Assembly (NCBI RefSeq): GCF_964275005.1
Contig: NC_092692.1
Span: 18,377,506 to 18,441,505, forward strand
Reading direction: 5' to 3'
Source: Diadema setosum
Lineage: Eukaryota > Echinodermata > Echinoidea > Diadematoida > Diadematidae
DNA length: 64,000 bases
The position numbers and the translations under genes were made by a program. Positions 49,280 through 62,317 of the stretch are shown here, one piece after another (the stretch's first letter is position 1; each line of letters begins with the position of its first letter). The notes beneath the pieces are model-generated. The model saw only the letters and a program-made list of their open reading frames with translations. It made no database searches and was not told the origin of the DNA.

Positions 49280-50490
49280 CAAACACTGCATTGCATTTAC
49301 TTATTCCACACACATTTGCCATTCACTTTCTCTCACTCTACTTATTTTCTTCCCCATAATTTACAGGGGAATTCATCCCAAATACATAAGAGGATCCAGA
49401 AAAGGCAAAATATCAGCGGCACATGAGTAAAGTTTAATTTTTCTGGCACAATGAAGAAGCACTTGAGCTACCTCAGGCAGGGGTAGTGATTTTACCAATA
49501 AAATATGCCAGAAACAAGTTGAAAGAAGATGTAATCTTCATGAAAAAATGAAATTAGATTTTGTACAATCTCTACTCTGGTGGTATATTTTCTTTCTTCT
49601 TTTGCCCCACTGTCACATTATAACCTGTTGCAGTCTTCTTATCCAGAAATGACAGCACATTGGTTAATAACCAAAACTACAAAATTCCATAATTTTGAAA
49701 TGGATTGTCAGATATTTATCAAATTTCACTGATGTGTACTTGTGATAGTTCTGCATGAAATGAAACCACATTTATGGCTGGAGTAAATTACCCTTGATGT
49801 AAGAGCAACACAAATGAATGCATCTCTCTGGAATTTTGTTTACTTTTCTCCTCAGCAGCAAATTTAATACAGAAGCCAACATGCAAAAGGATGTAAGTCA
49901 TACATTTTGTATTCTGCATGCATGTTAATGCAATAATGCAACATACGTCATAGAACAATTAAATGGCATACACTAATCAAATATAACCAAAGATATAAAA
50001 TGTATGATGAATTTCAATAAATTAATGATTAACTCTGTATAACTTTTATAACGTAATGTTATGAAATGAGTGATGGCTGCAAGGCCATGTAATTGCATGA
50101 AGAATATCACAATACAAGAGATTAACTGACAATGGTACACATTTTATCAAATTACGTTAAAAGTACAAATAAATTTTCAGCACCAATAAGAGAGGAACAA
50201 TAATCATTACCTGAACTAATCATATATGGCTACATCATTGCACTTACAATTTTACATTCTTGTATGTGCAGGGACTATATCATTATACAAAACTGCACAA
50301 ATAATACAATGATTGGTGAGGTACATTGGAAGAGACCTTAGATAATCTGAAAGGAGAATTTATCCTTCAAGAGAAAAAAAACTAACAATGTTTGAATAAA
50401 AACACTGACAACATAGCAACATATCATTTAAAGAACTGAATGAAACATCTCAAAGGCAAAAAAAAAAAATAAAGAAATAAAAGGAAAAAT
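47311..50490. other. Intergenic DNA upstream of MBOAT7
   Basis: AT-rich, no gene recognised. Around 47830-47890 and 47940-48000, AAATGGCTGAGATATCCAAA and the following blocks resemble 63820-63960. A GT/G-run lies at 48717-48741 and a long CA microsatellite at 49208-49277. Confidence 0.5.
49208..49277 (+). repeat. (CA)n microsatellite
   Basis: About 34 CA units with one or two interruptions; the 63-residue frame across it is translated repeat. Confidence 0.95.
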
Positions 50491-50691
50491 GTAAAAGTGG
50501 CAATTTTCATACATTTTGTGATATGAGAAACTAGCGCAAAAATAAATGCATGCATTTTTGCTTGTTACATGTATACGTAACACTATTCAATGTTTTGATT
50601 CGATGGAATTGAAAACAAAAGAAATTCATCTTACCCTGCTGAGTGTGAAAAATTACTTATGAGAAAATGTCCACTTTTACAGTATGGCTAT
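50491..50691. repeat. Dispersed ~190-bp inverted-repeat element, copy 3
   Basis: GTAAAAGTGGCAATTTTC at the left, GAAAATGTCCACTTTTAC at the right. The interior (AAATAAATGCATGCATTTTTGCTTG, split here only by alignment) matches copies at 453-640 and 8642-8832; CTTACC(C/T)TGCTGAG is shared with copy 1. Confidence 0.7.
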
Positions 50692-53600
50692 TTGTTTGGA
50701 TGTAAAATTAGGTAGCATGGCAGCCCCATGTGTGGTCTATGAAAGCAAAATGACAGTTATGTAAACGAAATCAATATATCATGACTTCAAATAGACACAA
50801 TATGTAAAATGCCTCCTTGACATTCAAATGGCCATAACTCAATATTCTTTAAATTCTTACTCAAATCACGTTGATTATTCATCTTTCTTTCATTGTTATT
50901 TTCTTCTGAAGGATATATTCTCCTTTGACAAGACACTTTCAATGACAATGAAAAAAACACAATGATCACTAAATGGATATTACTAAGATGACTTCACAAA
51001 TTGACCATTTTCTATCCTATTTTCTTTTTATGATTACATCAGCATTACATAATATTTCATACTACAACCATCATAATTACTCTTCAGCTCAAAGTTTCAG
51101 GTATCCTTCAGATCAGTAATGTTACCATAAAATTGAACATACAAATAAGAATGTGACAGATTTCAGTCTGCTCAAAATCATGGCTTGGTTCCAATTTTCT
51201 AAAAGGGAGTTGGTGTCGGGAAACTTTCCAACATGAATCATCACCAGTCAGACTCCAGAATTCACCTGCACTACTCAAATTATAATCACCCACTTACATT
51301 ATATTCCCTTCCTCAGTCCATGAATTATCCATCTACTGTTGCTGAACATTTAAATTCAGTCCCTCCTATAATGCTACAGATCAAATCACTTGTCAGATTT
51401 CTGCCCGAGTTTATGCAAATGTACATAATTATCATTAAGTGATCTTCAGACAAGAGCATGAAACATGTATATCTTCTTTTCCATTTTGTGGAATTATTTC
51501 ATACCATACAATTCTTTCCCTTTTATACTACCACCCAAACACTAAATCAAGTACAATTGTACAAAACTCATTCTTATGAAGTACGATTAAGTGTATGTGC
51601 CGTGTGAAATACCACAGTTTGTGAGAGCAGTTGAATAGAATTTATCACTGACGTACATGCAGTATGCTACTACTGAAAAAAGGGAAATTATGTATCAGTA
51701 ATGAACAACAAAGTGGAAAGATATTACTGCACAGTTTTCACGGCTCCACGTGATATTGGTTACAGTTTGTTTGTTATTCCCAAGATTCATAATTCTGACA
51801 GTTTGTTTTACCAAAGGTTCATTAATTCGAAAAAGACAAGGTTCATAATTCTGAAGGCTTGTTAGTGCAAAAAGAAAAAAAGAAGAAAAAAAAAAAGATT
51901 TGTTATTCCAGAGGTTTGTTAACCTCACAACAAGATAAGGTCTGTAATTCTGCAAATTTGTTAGTATGCACCCTCATTTCATTTTCAAAATTACAAACCT
52001 TCAGAATAAAAAACCTGATTTCATTTTTAGAGTAACAAGCCTTCGGAATCACCCCATGATATTACGAAGAATGGAATCAACAGGATATTGTGTGGGAACA
52101 AGTAAAGCATTATTTGGCAGGGAGGGAAATATCCCTTTCACATAGAGAAGAGAATTTCTGTCTTTTTTCTTTCAAGTTTTTGTCAGCCAATTCAAGCTGA
52201 TTCAAAACAGCCCTGGGCTACATGATATTGAGACACCACACACACGAATAAATTGATATGACTGTTACTAGGCCCTGCAACCATCTTAGTGGGAGCTTTC
52301 ATGGTTACCTTTCAACAACATGATATCATCATTTTTCAGTCTAGCACTAGGAGGGTGTCTTTTGTGCAAAAAGAATATGTTGCTTCTTCAGCAGTAAAAA
52401 TTGTTTCCCATGAATAAGACACAGGAAATATCAAATCTATGTGATATTCAACACAGATTGTTGAGTTTCTAGTTTCCTTCTGAATCACTGCCCACTGCAT
52501 GACCTGTCTTTGATTGTGGCTGGATGTATCTCACAAATAGCAACATATGAAGATCCTTTCCATGTTTTGGACAAAGATTAAATTTTGTATTACCAATTTG
52601 GACATGATATAACATGCAAACAAGTCAGAATATAAGATGGGTTCACAATAGAGTTCATGAGAAAAATTCTGTTTGGTAGTCAGCAAACTCTCCATGTGGT
52701 CCCTTTGTATTTTCTCCTTTTTTTCATCCAGGAGTTTAAAAAATAATAAATTGGTTAACTGAAGTACATATTTCCTTCCAAACACAAAATGTCCCACAAA
52801 ATACAGTATGGTACATGATGTTGCCCCTGTCTGTACAATCACTCGATGGACAGACCTTTTTTGGACATGGATACGCAGTGGCCTATCGCACTTGCCCTCT
52901 TTAACACCTTATGCAATACTCACAAAGTGACATCAGTTTCCTCCATTGTATAACTTCATACAATGTTATCACATTGTAGGACTATAATACATCGTTCATT
53001 GTATAGTCTTACACATGCTTATCTATGTTCACTCTTGCACAAAACGAACTGGATGCCAAATTTCCCATGTTTCCACATAGACACAAAATTGCAGTCAACC
53101 ATATTCACGTCACTCCTGTTACAATACCTTCACTTCATTCTGATTAAATACACTCAGTCTCAAATCTGTTTCATAATACAAAACTCTTTACATTTCTTTC
53201 TTGATTACACGAATCAGACCTTTCTAATATCCACCAGTCATTATAATTTGGCCTGGTAACATTCTTATGCACATTGTGGCAAGATAGCTTATACAGAATA
53301 TTTTTTTTTAAATGAAATAATACTAACAAAATATGACAAAATTATTTCAATAGTGTCCAACAATCAGCTTTTGGTAAATTGAGATATAAATGTATACAGC
53401 AGCCATCCTGCTATCATAGTGACAGAGAATATATCAAAATCAAGGAACGAATAATGACAGACAGAGAAAAATCAAACAACCAAACAGCACTCTCGAGGAC
53501 CAATTCAATGTTAGTAATCACCAGACAAGACATGTCTCAGTCACATCCTTTGTATGTGTGCCTAACCTTTTATCACTATATTTCTCTCAGGGGAAACTCA

Positions 53601-55883
53601 TCCTTTGAAAGGAAAGTTGTTACAAAAGTGAGTTGCTACACTTCACAAACAAGTACTACAATTGTACTTTAATACTGTTACATTGTTTTCTTCATTAAGA
53701 TAATGACTCTAATACATGATAGTAATATATCTAAACATTAGAACTCACAGATAAATATAATCTATAAACATGGTTTATTGCCATTAAGATACTGCTGCCT
53801 TTAAAAGTTTTTTGGTGAGTCTTACTGTCAGTCAGTTTGATGAGTTTACAGTATCATTAAAAGATTAAGTAGAATCAAAATAAGAATATGAATGTGAATG
53901 CCACAGTTATATAATTATAGGCAAGTCTTTCTGCACAAATTCCATATAATTTTCCTCACTTCGCTAACACAGAAAATCATTTCAGCACAGCCTCTGTGCT
54001 TCTTCACATTTGGGGAAAAAAAAACTACCTTGCAAGTTATTGGCATGAGCAAACAATTTTAAAGTGGTAAAACTTGAGGAAACACATCTCTCAATAGGTC
54101 AGAGACCTATCTTGAATGAGCTAAAAAGGGGGAATTACGTCTGCAGCATGTTGGAAGTTCTGTGGTTTTCGGGCAGTCTGTACCGCCTGGAGGGTATTAA
54201 TGAAAACTTCCGACCAATGATTGGTGCAGATGAATGAAAACATTAAGGGAAAATTCACAAATCTTTGCACAGGGTTCTTCAGCACTCTCAAAACTCTCCT
54301 CTTTTTTTCTCTTTCTTTTTCTCTCCCCTCTCCTTCTATCTTCTCTGCAGCTTCTAAATCACAACAGCTCTACTTGCTTGGAACACATTCGACCACTAGA
54401 ATATATAACTGAGGATGAAAGGTTTGCAGGGTTTTTTGCAGTCAGTGTTGTTGTTTTCAAACAGCACATAGAATATTTTTTTTTTCCTCTCAGTCTGTTT
54501 TTCCCAAGTATCTGTTTTCTTCCCCCAAAAAAATATTTTGCAAGGACAACTTTAACATGGTGCAAACCACATGGTGAAAGTTTTTCAACATTATTAACAT
54601 ACCACAAACAGCTTAAGCAACTCCTGTTAAAAGCAGCAGCAAGAATAAGGTGATTCAAAACATGAAGTGAGATGTTCACTTTTTAGAATGCAAAATTAAA
54701 TGATGTTACAAAATGAAGAGCATCCAATCTCCCCAACATACATTAACCTTTTACCTCTCAGAATCTGTTGGGGCCTCTCCAAAGTATATAGTCTATGGAT
54801 ATCTAAGAATCTCAGAAAGAATAGGTTAGTAAATAATTATGGGCTCTAAGTGCAATTGTATAAGAATACTTTGTTATGATTGTATTTTAACCAGTTGACC
54901 GTTTGTCATTGAGAATCTTGTGAAATCCTCATACGGCATGATGATTCAATTGCCTCAACAGAAATGAGGATGCATGTAAACCTAACCCGTGCTTTACAGT
55001 CAGTGTTGGAAGGCAGACACAGTATAAAACTGGTGGATCAACTTCACCATCCCCATAATGCAACACTGCATGGAAGAGCATTAATACTGAACAACGTACG
55101 ATGTTACAAGTTCTGTGTCCTTAACCTGAAGGAGAGTTGCATAATGCAAGAAAGTGTTTAAAGGGTTTAATTGCAGTACTCACAGAATATGCTCAAATAT
55201 TGGACTGCTGTCTTTCCGATGAATTTCTGAGCAAATTCATAGGAAGATTTAAAAACCCCCATTTTTACCACAAGTCTTTCCTTATAAGGTGTATTTTTTT
55301 TTTCATCTACATTTGCAATACAATGACTTGGCTGGGCATCACCACCTAATACTGCAGACACTAAAAATGGCTACAATACAACCTTTCAGCCACACAGCAA
55401 ACCCTATCAGTGATGTCTAAAAAACACCAGGAAATAAGTTATAAAATCTGATCATCATCCTATTACCTTCAACAATTGACACAAGGATTACTCAAGAATT
55501 TCCTGAATTACCCCCTCATTGGTTGGCATTTCCTGTTTAACATGCTCAGACAAAGTACACATTTATCTGCCAGCGTATGAGTTGTACATTGCATAGTTGT
55601 TGTTCTTGTTAAATGAGAAACTGACCCTGTTTTAGACAAGAGTTGAAAATACACTCAATGCATGTGTCCTGAAGTACAATTGTATATTGTTTTCCATTCT
55701 TATCATCAGACATTGCATTGTGACAAACCGGGTAAGACTGAAGCCGGGCAAATTAAGCTTGAACGAACATCCTGCAATCCCTGGTATGTCTTGTAGAGGG
55801 TTATATGATGTTAGAGCTTTAAAAATTGTCAGGGTGTTCAGGTGAGAAAAAAAAAGAGGAAAAAAAATATACTAATACAGTAT
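50692..55883. other. Intergenic DNA between MBOAT7 and CDR2, no gene recognised
   Basis: AT-rich. A cluster of short degenerate repeats at 51765-52050 is built on GGTTCATAATTCTGAAGGCT and, inverted, AATTACAAACCTTCAGAAT. The longest frames (52531, 54234) are low complexity or lack protein-like features. No RNA gene is recognised. Confidence 0.5.
51765..52050. repeat. Degenerate repeat cluster (TTCATAATTCTGAAGG motif)
   Basis: About six imperfect copies of a ~25-base motif (TTCATAATTCTGA(A/C)(A)G..TTGTTA), the first four in one direction and the last two (near 52000 and 52035) inverted. The arrangement gives the cluster fold-back potential. Confidence 0.55.
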
Positions 55884-56411
55884 AGCTATACCAAAACAGT
55901 ATATGAATTCATACGTCTGGGCCCCGTCTTATAAAGCCTTCAAATCAATCACAAGTCCCCAAATCAATCGCAACTTGCATTGCAGCACACAAAAAACTTG
56001 TGATTGATTTCTATCACAAGTCTTTATAAGACAGGCCCCTGAACACTGACTAACGAAACAATGTATAACGAAACAACATATCGAAACGACGGTCGGAGTA
56101 TCGTTTCAAACTAGAACTCGATAACAAATAAGCATTCCATCATTTCCATATGCATCTGAGCGTATGGTGACCATAAAACGGTGTAACTGGGTGGGCTGTA
56201 ATGTGAGGGCGCATGAAAGGTGACCCTATTCCTCTCACTAGCGGTGACATTACGACCATAGCAACATGCGCAGGGAAACTGTGCATCTATACGATGTTTT
56301 CCAGAATGGTCGAGATTAGCGTCTGTACAGTCTGTTGGCTATATGATGATTCTTTACACGTCGTTTCTTTATCAAGTTTTGGTATAAACTGGTTTGCGTC
56401 TGAACAGGGGG
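55884..56411. mobile_element. ~450-bp MITE with TTCAGACGCAA ends, copy B, carrying a nested insertion
   Basis: Aligns with 26263-26714 from GTATAGCTATACC through ACTAACGAAAC.. to GGTATAAACTGG and TTGCGTCTGAA. The match is interrupted at 55919-56040 by another element; copy A is unbroken at that point (CGTCTGAACGCTGAC). The left end is eroded. Confidence 0.75.
55919..56040. mobile_element. 122-bp fold-back MITE nested in copy B
   Basis: GGGCCCCGTCTTATAAAG at the left, CTTTATAAGACAGGCCCCT at the right; the arm continues into ATCAATCACAAGT and ACTTGTGATTGATT. Same loose group as 61447-61595. Confidence 0.85.
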
Positions 56412-57341
56412 TGTTTTGCTTCAATATTAAGATGAATTTACAAAGAAATGGTGACCACAATTGGCTTTAAATTATCATGCTTTCTGCCTCACTTACTTCA
56501 AGGGAAAGTATTAATGCTTTAAGTCTTTCATCAAAATACACAGTCACCTTCCTTTATTTTCTTATTTGTGCTGTAAGTACTTGTGCTCTTTTTACTCTAT
56601 GAAAAAGAAATAATTATAACAAAAATAATACATAATAGAGCACTTTGTGGTTTGCACAGAAATAATACAAACTTAGGTGAGCAAAATTCATGTGGTCTGG
56701 CATCACTCTTTAGGAGCAATAAGGACAAAAATAAAAGGAGTGACACCATACAAGAGTGACCAAGACCAAGACTATAGAAACACATAAAAGAACATCAAAC
56801 TCATTGAACTCTTCTAACTTTATCAAACAAAATGATAACACCATGTGTTGCAGTGAACTGATGAGTGAAAAGTGGAATCAAGTGCATTCCTTTCCCATAA
56901 CTGTGGATGTATAACCACCGCTGAGCTGCAACTGGTAGGCAATGTCTTGATCACACTTGAAAAATAAAGCAAAGTAACAAAAAATATTGTCCTCTTATTC
57001 ACAGTAAATCAAAAAGATGAAATATAACTTCTTCTAGAAACAGCTGACACTCGAGTCCTTTGAAAATAAAAATGGGAATGCAATTATTTTTCTTTTTCAG
57101 CACACACCTAAAACTCATGCAATAAAACAACACAGAAATAACATTTCTGAATGGAAAAGAGACACATAGATAGTGGTATTTACATCAACGTACTTTCAAC
57201 CCTTCTAAACTTGCACATATTACAAACTTTGCTTCCTTTTTTTTGTTTCTTTCTCCGTATTCTTGGCAAGATAACTTAAATGAGATACAAGTTCAGTCAG
57301 CACTGTTTAAAAATGTGGAAGAATGTTCATCAAATCTTGAA
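56412..57341. other. Probable CDR2 3' untranslated region
   Basis: Lies directly after the CDR2 stop on the - strand. A minus-strand AATAAA (TTTATT at about 56553) is one candidate poly(A) signal. No other gene is recognised. Confidence 0.4.
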
Positions 57342-59040
57342 TCATTGATTCTTGTCATCCCCCGGAGGCTTTTTGTTCTTCTGATGGAGTTTGAGTGGTC
57401 TGTGAAGCACCTCATAGATCTTCTTGAAGAGGATCTTGTACTCCGGTGGTCCCGACTCAAAGTGGACGTCGACAGGACATGCTGACTCCTGATATGAGGC
57501 ACTCGACGTGACGGGGGAGGTGCTGAGTTTCCCCATGCTAGAAGACTTACTGAGACCGGGCGTGGCCTCTTGGGCGGAGCCATCTGCCGTCTTGCGCCGG
57601 AGGCTGTTGGTCCTGGACCGGCCCCCAGATTCGTGGAAGGACGTGCTGCGACTGCGCGTGAGCAACGTGTTGTACTTGTCCATGAGATTGTGGTACTGGG
57701 CATCGATCTCGCCCAGGAGGGACACCCCATCTGATTTGGGGTTGATCAGGTCATGATTCGGAAGAGGGCACTTCGTTTCCGGGTGGAGCTCCTCAGCGAT
57801 GGGCTTGAGTTCCAAACTACCATGACGCCTCAGCTCATCGTCCTGTTTGGGCGAAGCTTTCTCCTGCTCGGTTACTTTGTCTTCATCTGCTAGATTGATC
57901 ATGCTATCACAGTACTTACACACCGCTTCGTTCACATTGTCCAGGGAGTGGAAGTCGCGCTTTATCTCCTCCATTCTCGACTTCACCTGAAGTTCTCGAT
58001 TGTGATTTTCCAGAGCCTTGTTCTCCCGCACCAACACCGCCATTTCCGACTCCAGTTCATTCTCCCTCTGCTCCTTCAGTGTGATGTCGTGTTTCAGGTT
58101 CCGTATGCTGAGCTGGAGGTTGGTGATTTCGTCCTCGTAGAGGCTCTCCGCCGAGGGCTTGCCGAGGTCAAAGCTGTGGGCCCTTCTCAGAGGGAGCCCA
58201 CCCCAGTTGTTGAGGTTGAGAGCCTCATGGGCTCGCTGCTGGCGCCTGCCCTCTCTCAGACGCTCCTTCTCTGCTGCCCTCAGCTGGTCTATGACAGACT
58301 GCTGTTCATGGACTTGTGACTCTAGGTGATCTATGGATTCATTTATCCTGGGAACAGAAAACGAGGAAGTATATTTACAAAACATACAACCTGTTTAACA
58401 AGTATGCTAGCACAATCTCCGAAGTGTAAATCACAACACAAAAGAACAGGCTTTTTATTTTTTTATTCCAAGGAAATGTTTGCAACTGACAGGAACAGGA
58501 CTCTAGATTTTTAAAGTATAAACATTTATATATTTTCTGTCAAATGACACTTCAAATTTACACAATAACAATGAGTAAAATGCTGAGAGTTGGTCAATTA
58601 CAAAATCCATGACACATTTCACTTTTCCACAATGACTAAGACCTGGATTTTAAAGCAAGATATTTTTTTTTTTTTTGCAATTGCTTATGTTCATTTCTAA
58701 TACTAATCAATGAAAGAAAGAAAAAAAAAACTACCATGAAAATAATAAGAAAGATCAGCACTGCTTATAAACCTGGTCAACACTTTATTCGGCATGTCAA
58801 CTAGAACCAAACTTTTGGAGACAAACTAATTTTCTGCCCATACATATCACTGTTGTTGAAACAAGTCTAGACTTAGACAATAGGCACTTACTTGAGGATC
58901 CTCTGCTGAGCTGTCTTGAGGTCATGTTTTAGTTGGGTATTTTCCTTCTCCAACTCCTGGGAGTTTAAGTCTAGCTGCTCGTAGATCTGAGCCTTTGACT
59001 CGGTGACATCACGAAGCACATGAAGCTGTTTCTCCAGGTA
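57342..59040 (-). CDS. CDR2: Cerebellar degeneration-related protein 2 (CDR2/CDR2L) homologue, C-terminal exons
   Basis: Two exons on the - strand: 59040-58892 and 58347-57342 (stop), GT..AG border, 384 residues. Human CDR2 has 454, and the visible part starts at the equivalent of about residue 65, so one or more 5' exons are missing; I did not find them up to 64000. The first exon is coiled coil (YLEKQLHVLRDVTESKAQIY). The second continues it (INESIDHLESQVHEQQSVID), has a long heptad region (ITNLQLSIRNLKHDITLKEQ, ELESEMAVLVRENKALENHN), then family blocks GVSLLGEIDAQYHNLMDKYN and PPEYKILFKKIYEVLHRP. Ser/Arg-rich stretches between these look like phosphorylation sites. Vertebrate CDR2/CDR2L are cytoplasmic coiled-coil proteins known as paraneoplastic Yo antigens; the fly relative is centrocortin. 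One invertebrate gene probably corresponds to both vertebrate paralogues. Confidence 0.9.
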
Positions 59041-61446
59041 CTAGATACAGAAAGATATCGAATGAAGCCTTGAAAGTATAAACATAACTACAATAGTACA
59101 TAATGGTGCTGCGTGTCTATGATACAAGCAAACATTTTCACAAGTCGAACTTGTTTCCCTCAATTTCAAGGCATCAAGTTGCTATTGAGGTAAAGCTACG
59201 TACTGTGCCTAAATTTTGTACAGCATGAGTAAATTCCAGAAGTACTGAATATTTATGGAAAGTGATATTTCACAACTTTAGCAAATAAAAAAGATAATAC
59301 TAATCAAAATACTTGCATTCTTGCAATCTTGCTAAAGTCATCTACTGGTTGCTCAATGACAATCAAAAGACATGGGTACAATTTTACCTCAAACCACCAA
59401 AGGGTACATGTACACTATGCATAATAATAAGGCATACCTTGAAAGTAAGCCAGTCTTTATTCTTAAAAACTTCCCTCAGATAATCACTCATCTCCTGCTT
59501 ATCTCTGAGACATTTTCATTCCAAAAGCATCTTTATCCAGTGAAACTTGCAATGGAAAAGTTAACTAGCACATAATGTCATGAGAGTATCTGATTTTTCA
59601 TTGTGAAATGACCTATAAACTATGATTGCACATGATGTGAATGAGCAAAATGCCATCCTAGGTTTATTTGTTTGTATTTGTTTGTCATTTTGATTCATAA
59701 AAAAGCATGATGTCACTATCTAGAGTAATATATTTGTATCCTAGAGATGACAGCTAGCCAAGGAATGTCACAATGGGGCATGAGCAAATACTGCAACTGC
59801 CATTTACAGCCTGCCTGTATGTGGTTAGTTCGAGTATGTGGCCAGCTTATCAGCATCTATTCCATGAGTAGATTTGAAATCTATCCTGAATGCTGCACAA
59901 CACAATGAATGTAATATGCTAGCAAGGAAAAAAAGGAGTGGAAACTCCTTGTAATCTATGTAAACACACATTTGGGTTCTACAGCAATATGGGATATCTA
60001 TATGCTCTGATCCCATGCTCTGTGCCAATCTACCTCCAAGATAAAATTTGGAGACGAAGAAAAAGTTTTTACTTGAATTAGAAACTGTATCATTTTAACA
60101 TAATATCTTGAATGAACTGGAATATGTTGAGAACAGTGTAGGAAAAAAAAAATTAAGTTATTTTAAATTTCTGTTCTTCTCATAATGCACCATCATAATG
60201 AACTGAAATTACATCCTCCTGAAATATCTTCCCACTTGTCCATGGCCAGCACATTTGCACATGTACGTTTAATAATGTTAAGATCTGCCATGTACATTCC
60301 TATCTGATCTTTCAAATAAAGTACATTCACTGTTGCTAGCACACTGAAAGAGAGAGCGAACTGCAGCAGGGGAGGTCCTTTCTGCTGACAGAGTGCTGGT
60401 TCTTGATTCAATTCTAATGCACTCTTTAATCTAAAGTATCTTGGTAGTACCAGTACCACTATTTCTCGGCAGTGTCTATCATGGCATCAATGGAGAGCAA
60501 TTAGTTTCTCCTCCATTTTAAACACTTCCCTGAATCTAGTACATTAAGGGCTTTGTGTACATCAACTACAGATCTTCCCCATAGAGACCATATATCCCAG
60601 AATCTGCAAGCTGAGACACTGCTTTCTGTACAAGGTTTACCCTACATCATATTTTTATATATTTCAATTAAAAACTTCTGTCTTCTCTAAAACAATATAT
60701 TGTTCCCAAATCTATAGGTACACGATTTGTACTACATTATTTTATCATTCTTCCTACTACTCACAAATAGACATAGCTGCAATTTGCATGTTTAATTTCC
60801 ACTGGTTATTTCAGAAGCAATTTGACCTTTGCCATGTACACAAGCATGTTCCAATACAACCTGTGCAAAACGGTATGATATGTCCTGCCCTGTTTGCTTA
60901 GCGAGGATACCTTATCTCACGCCGCGCTGGGCTTGTGTTGTCCAGGGGAGAACATCTGACAAATGGAACCAAAGTGCGTATGGTAATAGGTAACAGATGA
61001 CAGGCACTATTCAAGACATCTGTCCTATCAAGTTTTAAGATGTATAAATTGATGTATGAATTGTGTAGCAAGATGTGAACAAGTTGGCAAGCAGACTTCT
61101 ATGCAACTTTGATATTGCCCTAGTATATTCATCACTACAGCTAACATATCATTTTGGATGACCATTGAATGTGATTACACAACAGGGCACAAACACTATT
61201 GAATGTTGATTGTATCATGAATGGCAATCAAATGTTATCATATTCACACAACAACAAAAAAGAAAATATATGTCAAGCAAATCTAGATTTTAAAAGTTTT
61301 TATATATCATTAAAAGTCATATATGTCTGTCTAAAAATTCTATGCTTTCAGTGGGCTTTATTATTATAATTTTTTTTTTTTTTGCATAAATTTGACACAG
61401 GTGTTATATCAAGGTAAGACATTATTTGTAGCATTCTGTAATTTCG
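59041..61446. other. CDR2 intron or upstream DNA
   Basis: AT-rich; no exon matching the expected CDR2 N-terminus (a conserved W-Y-x-x-x-D-L-x-x-D-L block) was recognised on the - strand. No other gene is seen. Confidence 0.45.
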
Positions 61447-61595
61447 GGGCCCGTTTCATAAAACTTGTCATCAGTGACAACTGCCACATTTCTATGACAA
61501 ATTTGCTCCCAGCCAATCAGATGCAAGGATTTCAGTAGCTTGTCACATCTATGACAACTTGTCACTGATGACAAGTCTTATGAAACGGGCCCCAG
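61447..61595. mobile_element. Fold-back MITE of the GTTTCAT group, copy 4
   Basis: GGGGCCCGTTTCATAAAACT at the left; ATGACAAGTCTTATGAAACG then GGCCCC at the right. Arms of about 45 bases contain TTGTCATCAGTGACAA. No coding capacity. Confidence 0.85.
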
Positions 61596-62261
61596 GAGTT
61601 AGTGATCTCTAAAACAACAAATACTGGCAGTCAAAGAAAACTGGTTGCTCTCTTCAGTCTGCTGACTGAAACTGGGGAAGATGTCTGAAATTGAGATATA
61701 AATGTATACAGCAGTCATTTATTATTTATGTCATTTATTATTCTGCCTCAATTTAGATTGTTTTGAATGTGTTATCAGAACTTTCAATGTACAAACATTG
61801 TACCAGAAATTGATTGCCTGCTCAGACACCCAAACATTTGATTGTTCTGCAGCTAAATAATAATCTGTTCATCAAGATGCACTACACAAAAAATGTACAG
61901 AATTTTATTATACAGCTAGGCAGATTTGAGGTTTCACTATTATTCCTTATTGTGCCTTCTGCCACAAACTGCTGTTGCTTTTGTACACTATAAACTTGGC
62001 TCTGGCTTCTGGCTGCGAATAGAGTTAGACTGCAAGGTGTTATTGCCATCATGTATGGTAACAGATGGGATTGGAAAGCTAATCGTGAGTTCTCCAGGGT
62101 ATTTAATACCATGCTACTGTCTCTACAATCCCAATAGGGATGACCTTTGACACTATGGGGACCGTGACCTTAGCTCTGATCTAGGAGCTAGGCATGTCAT
62201 CTCCTAGTCTGGGATAACACCCTGGTTCTTACATTACATGTAGTTTGCCATAATTCAGTAC

Positions 62262-62315
<54 letters not shown>
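62262..62315 (+). repeat. (TG)n microsatellite
   Basis: About 27 TG units. The Met/Cys/Val repeat frames across it are artefacts. Confidence 0.95.

Positions 62316-62317
<2 letters not shown>

Noticed and set aside
54234-54653. 139-residue frame
   Set aside because: Built largely on pyrimidine-rich tracts (Phe/Leu/Ser runs); no relatives recognised.
57293-57756. Frames of 145 and 82 residues
   Set aside because: Other-frame and antisense shadows of the CDR2 exon.
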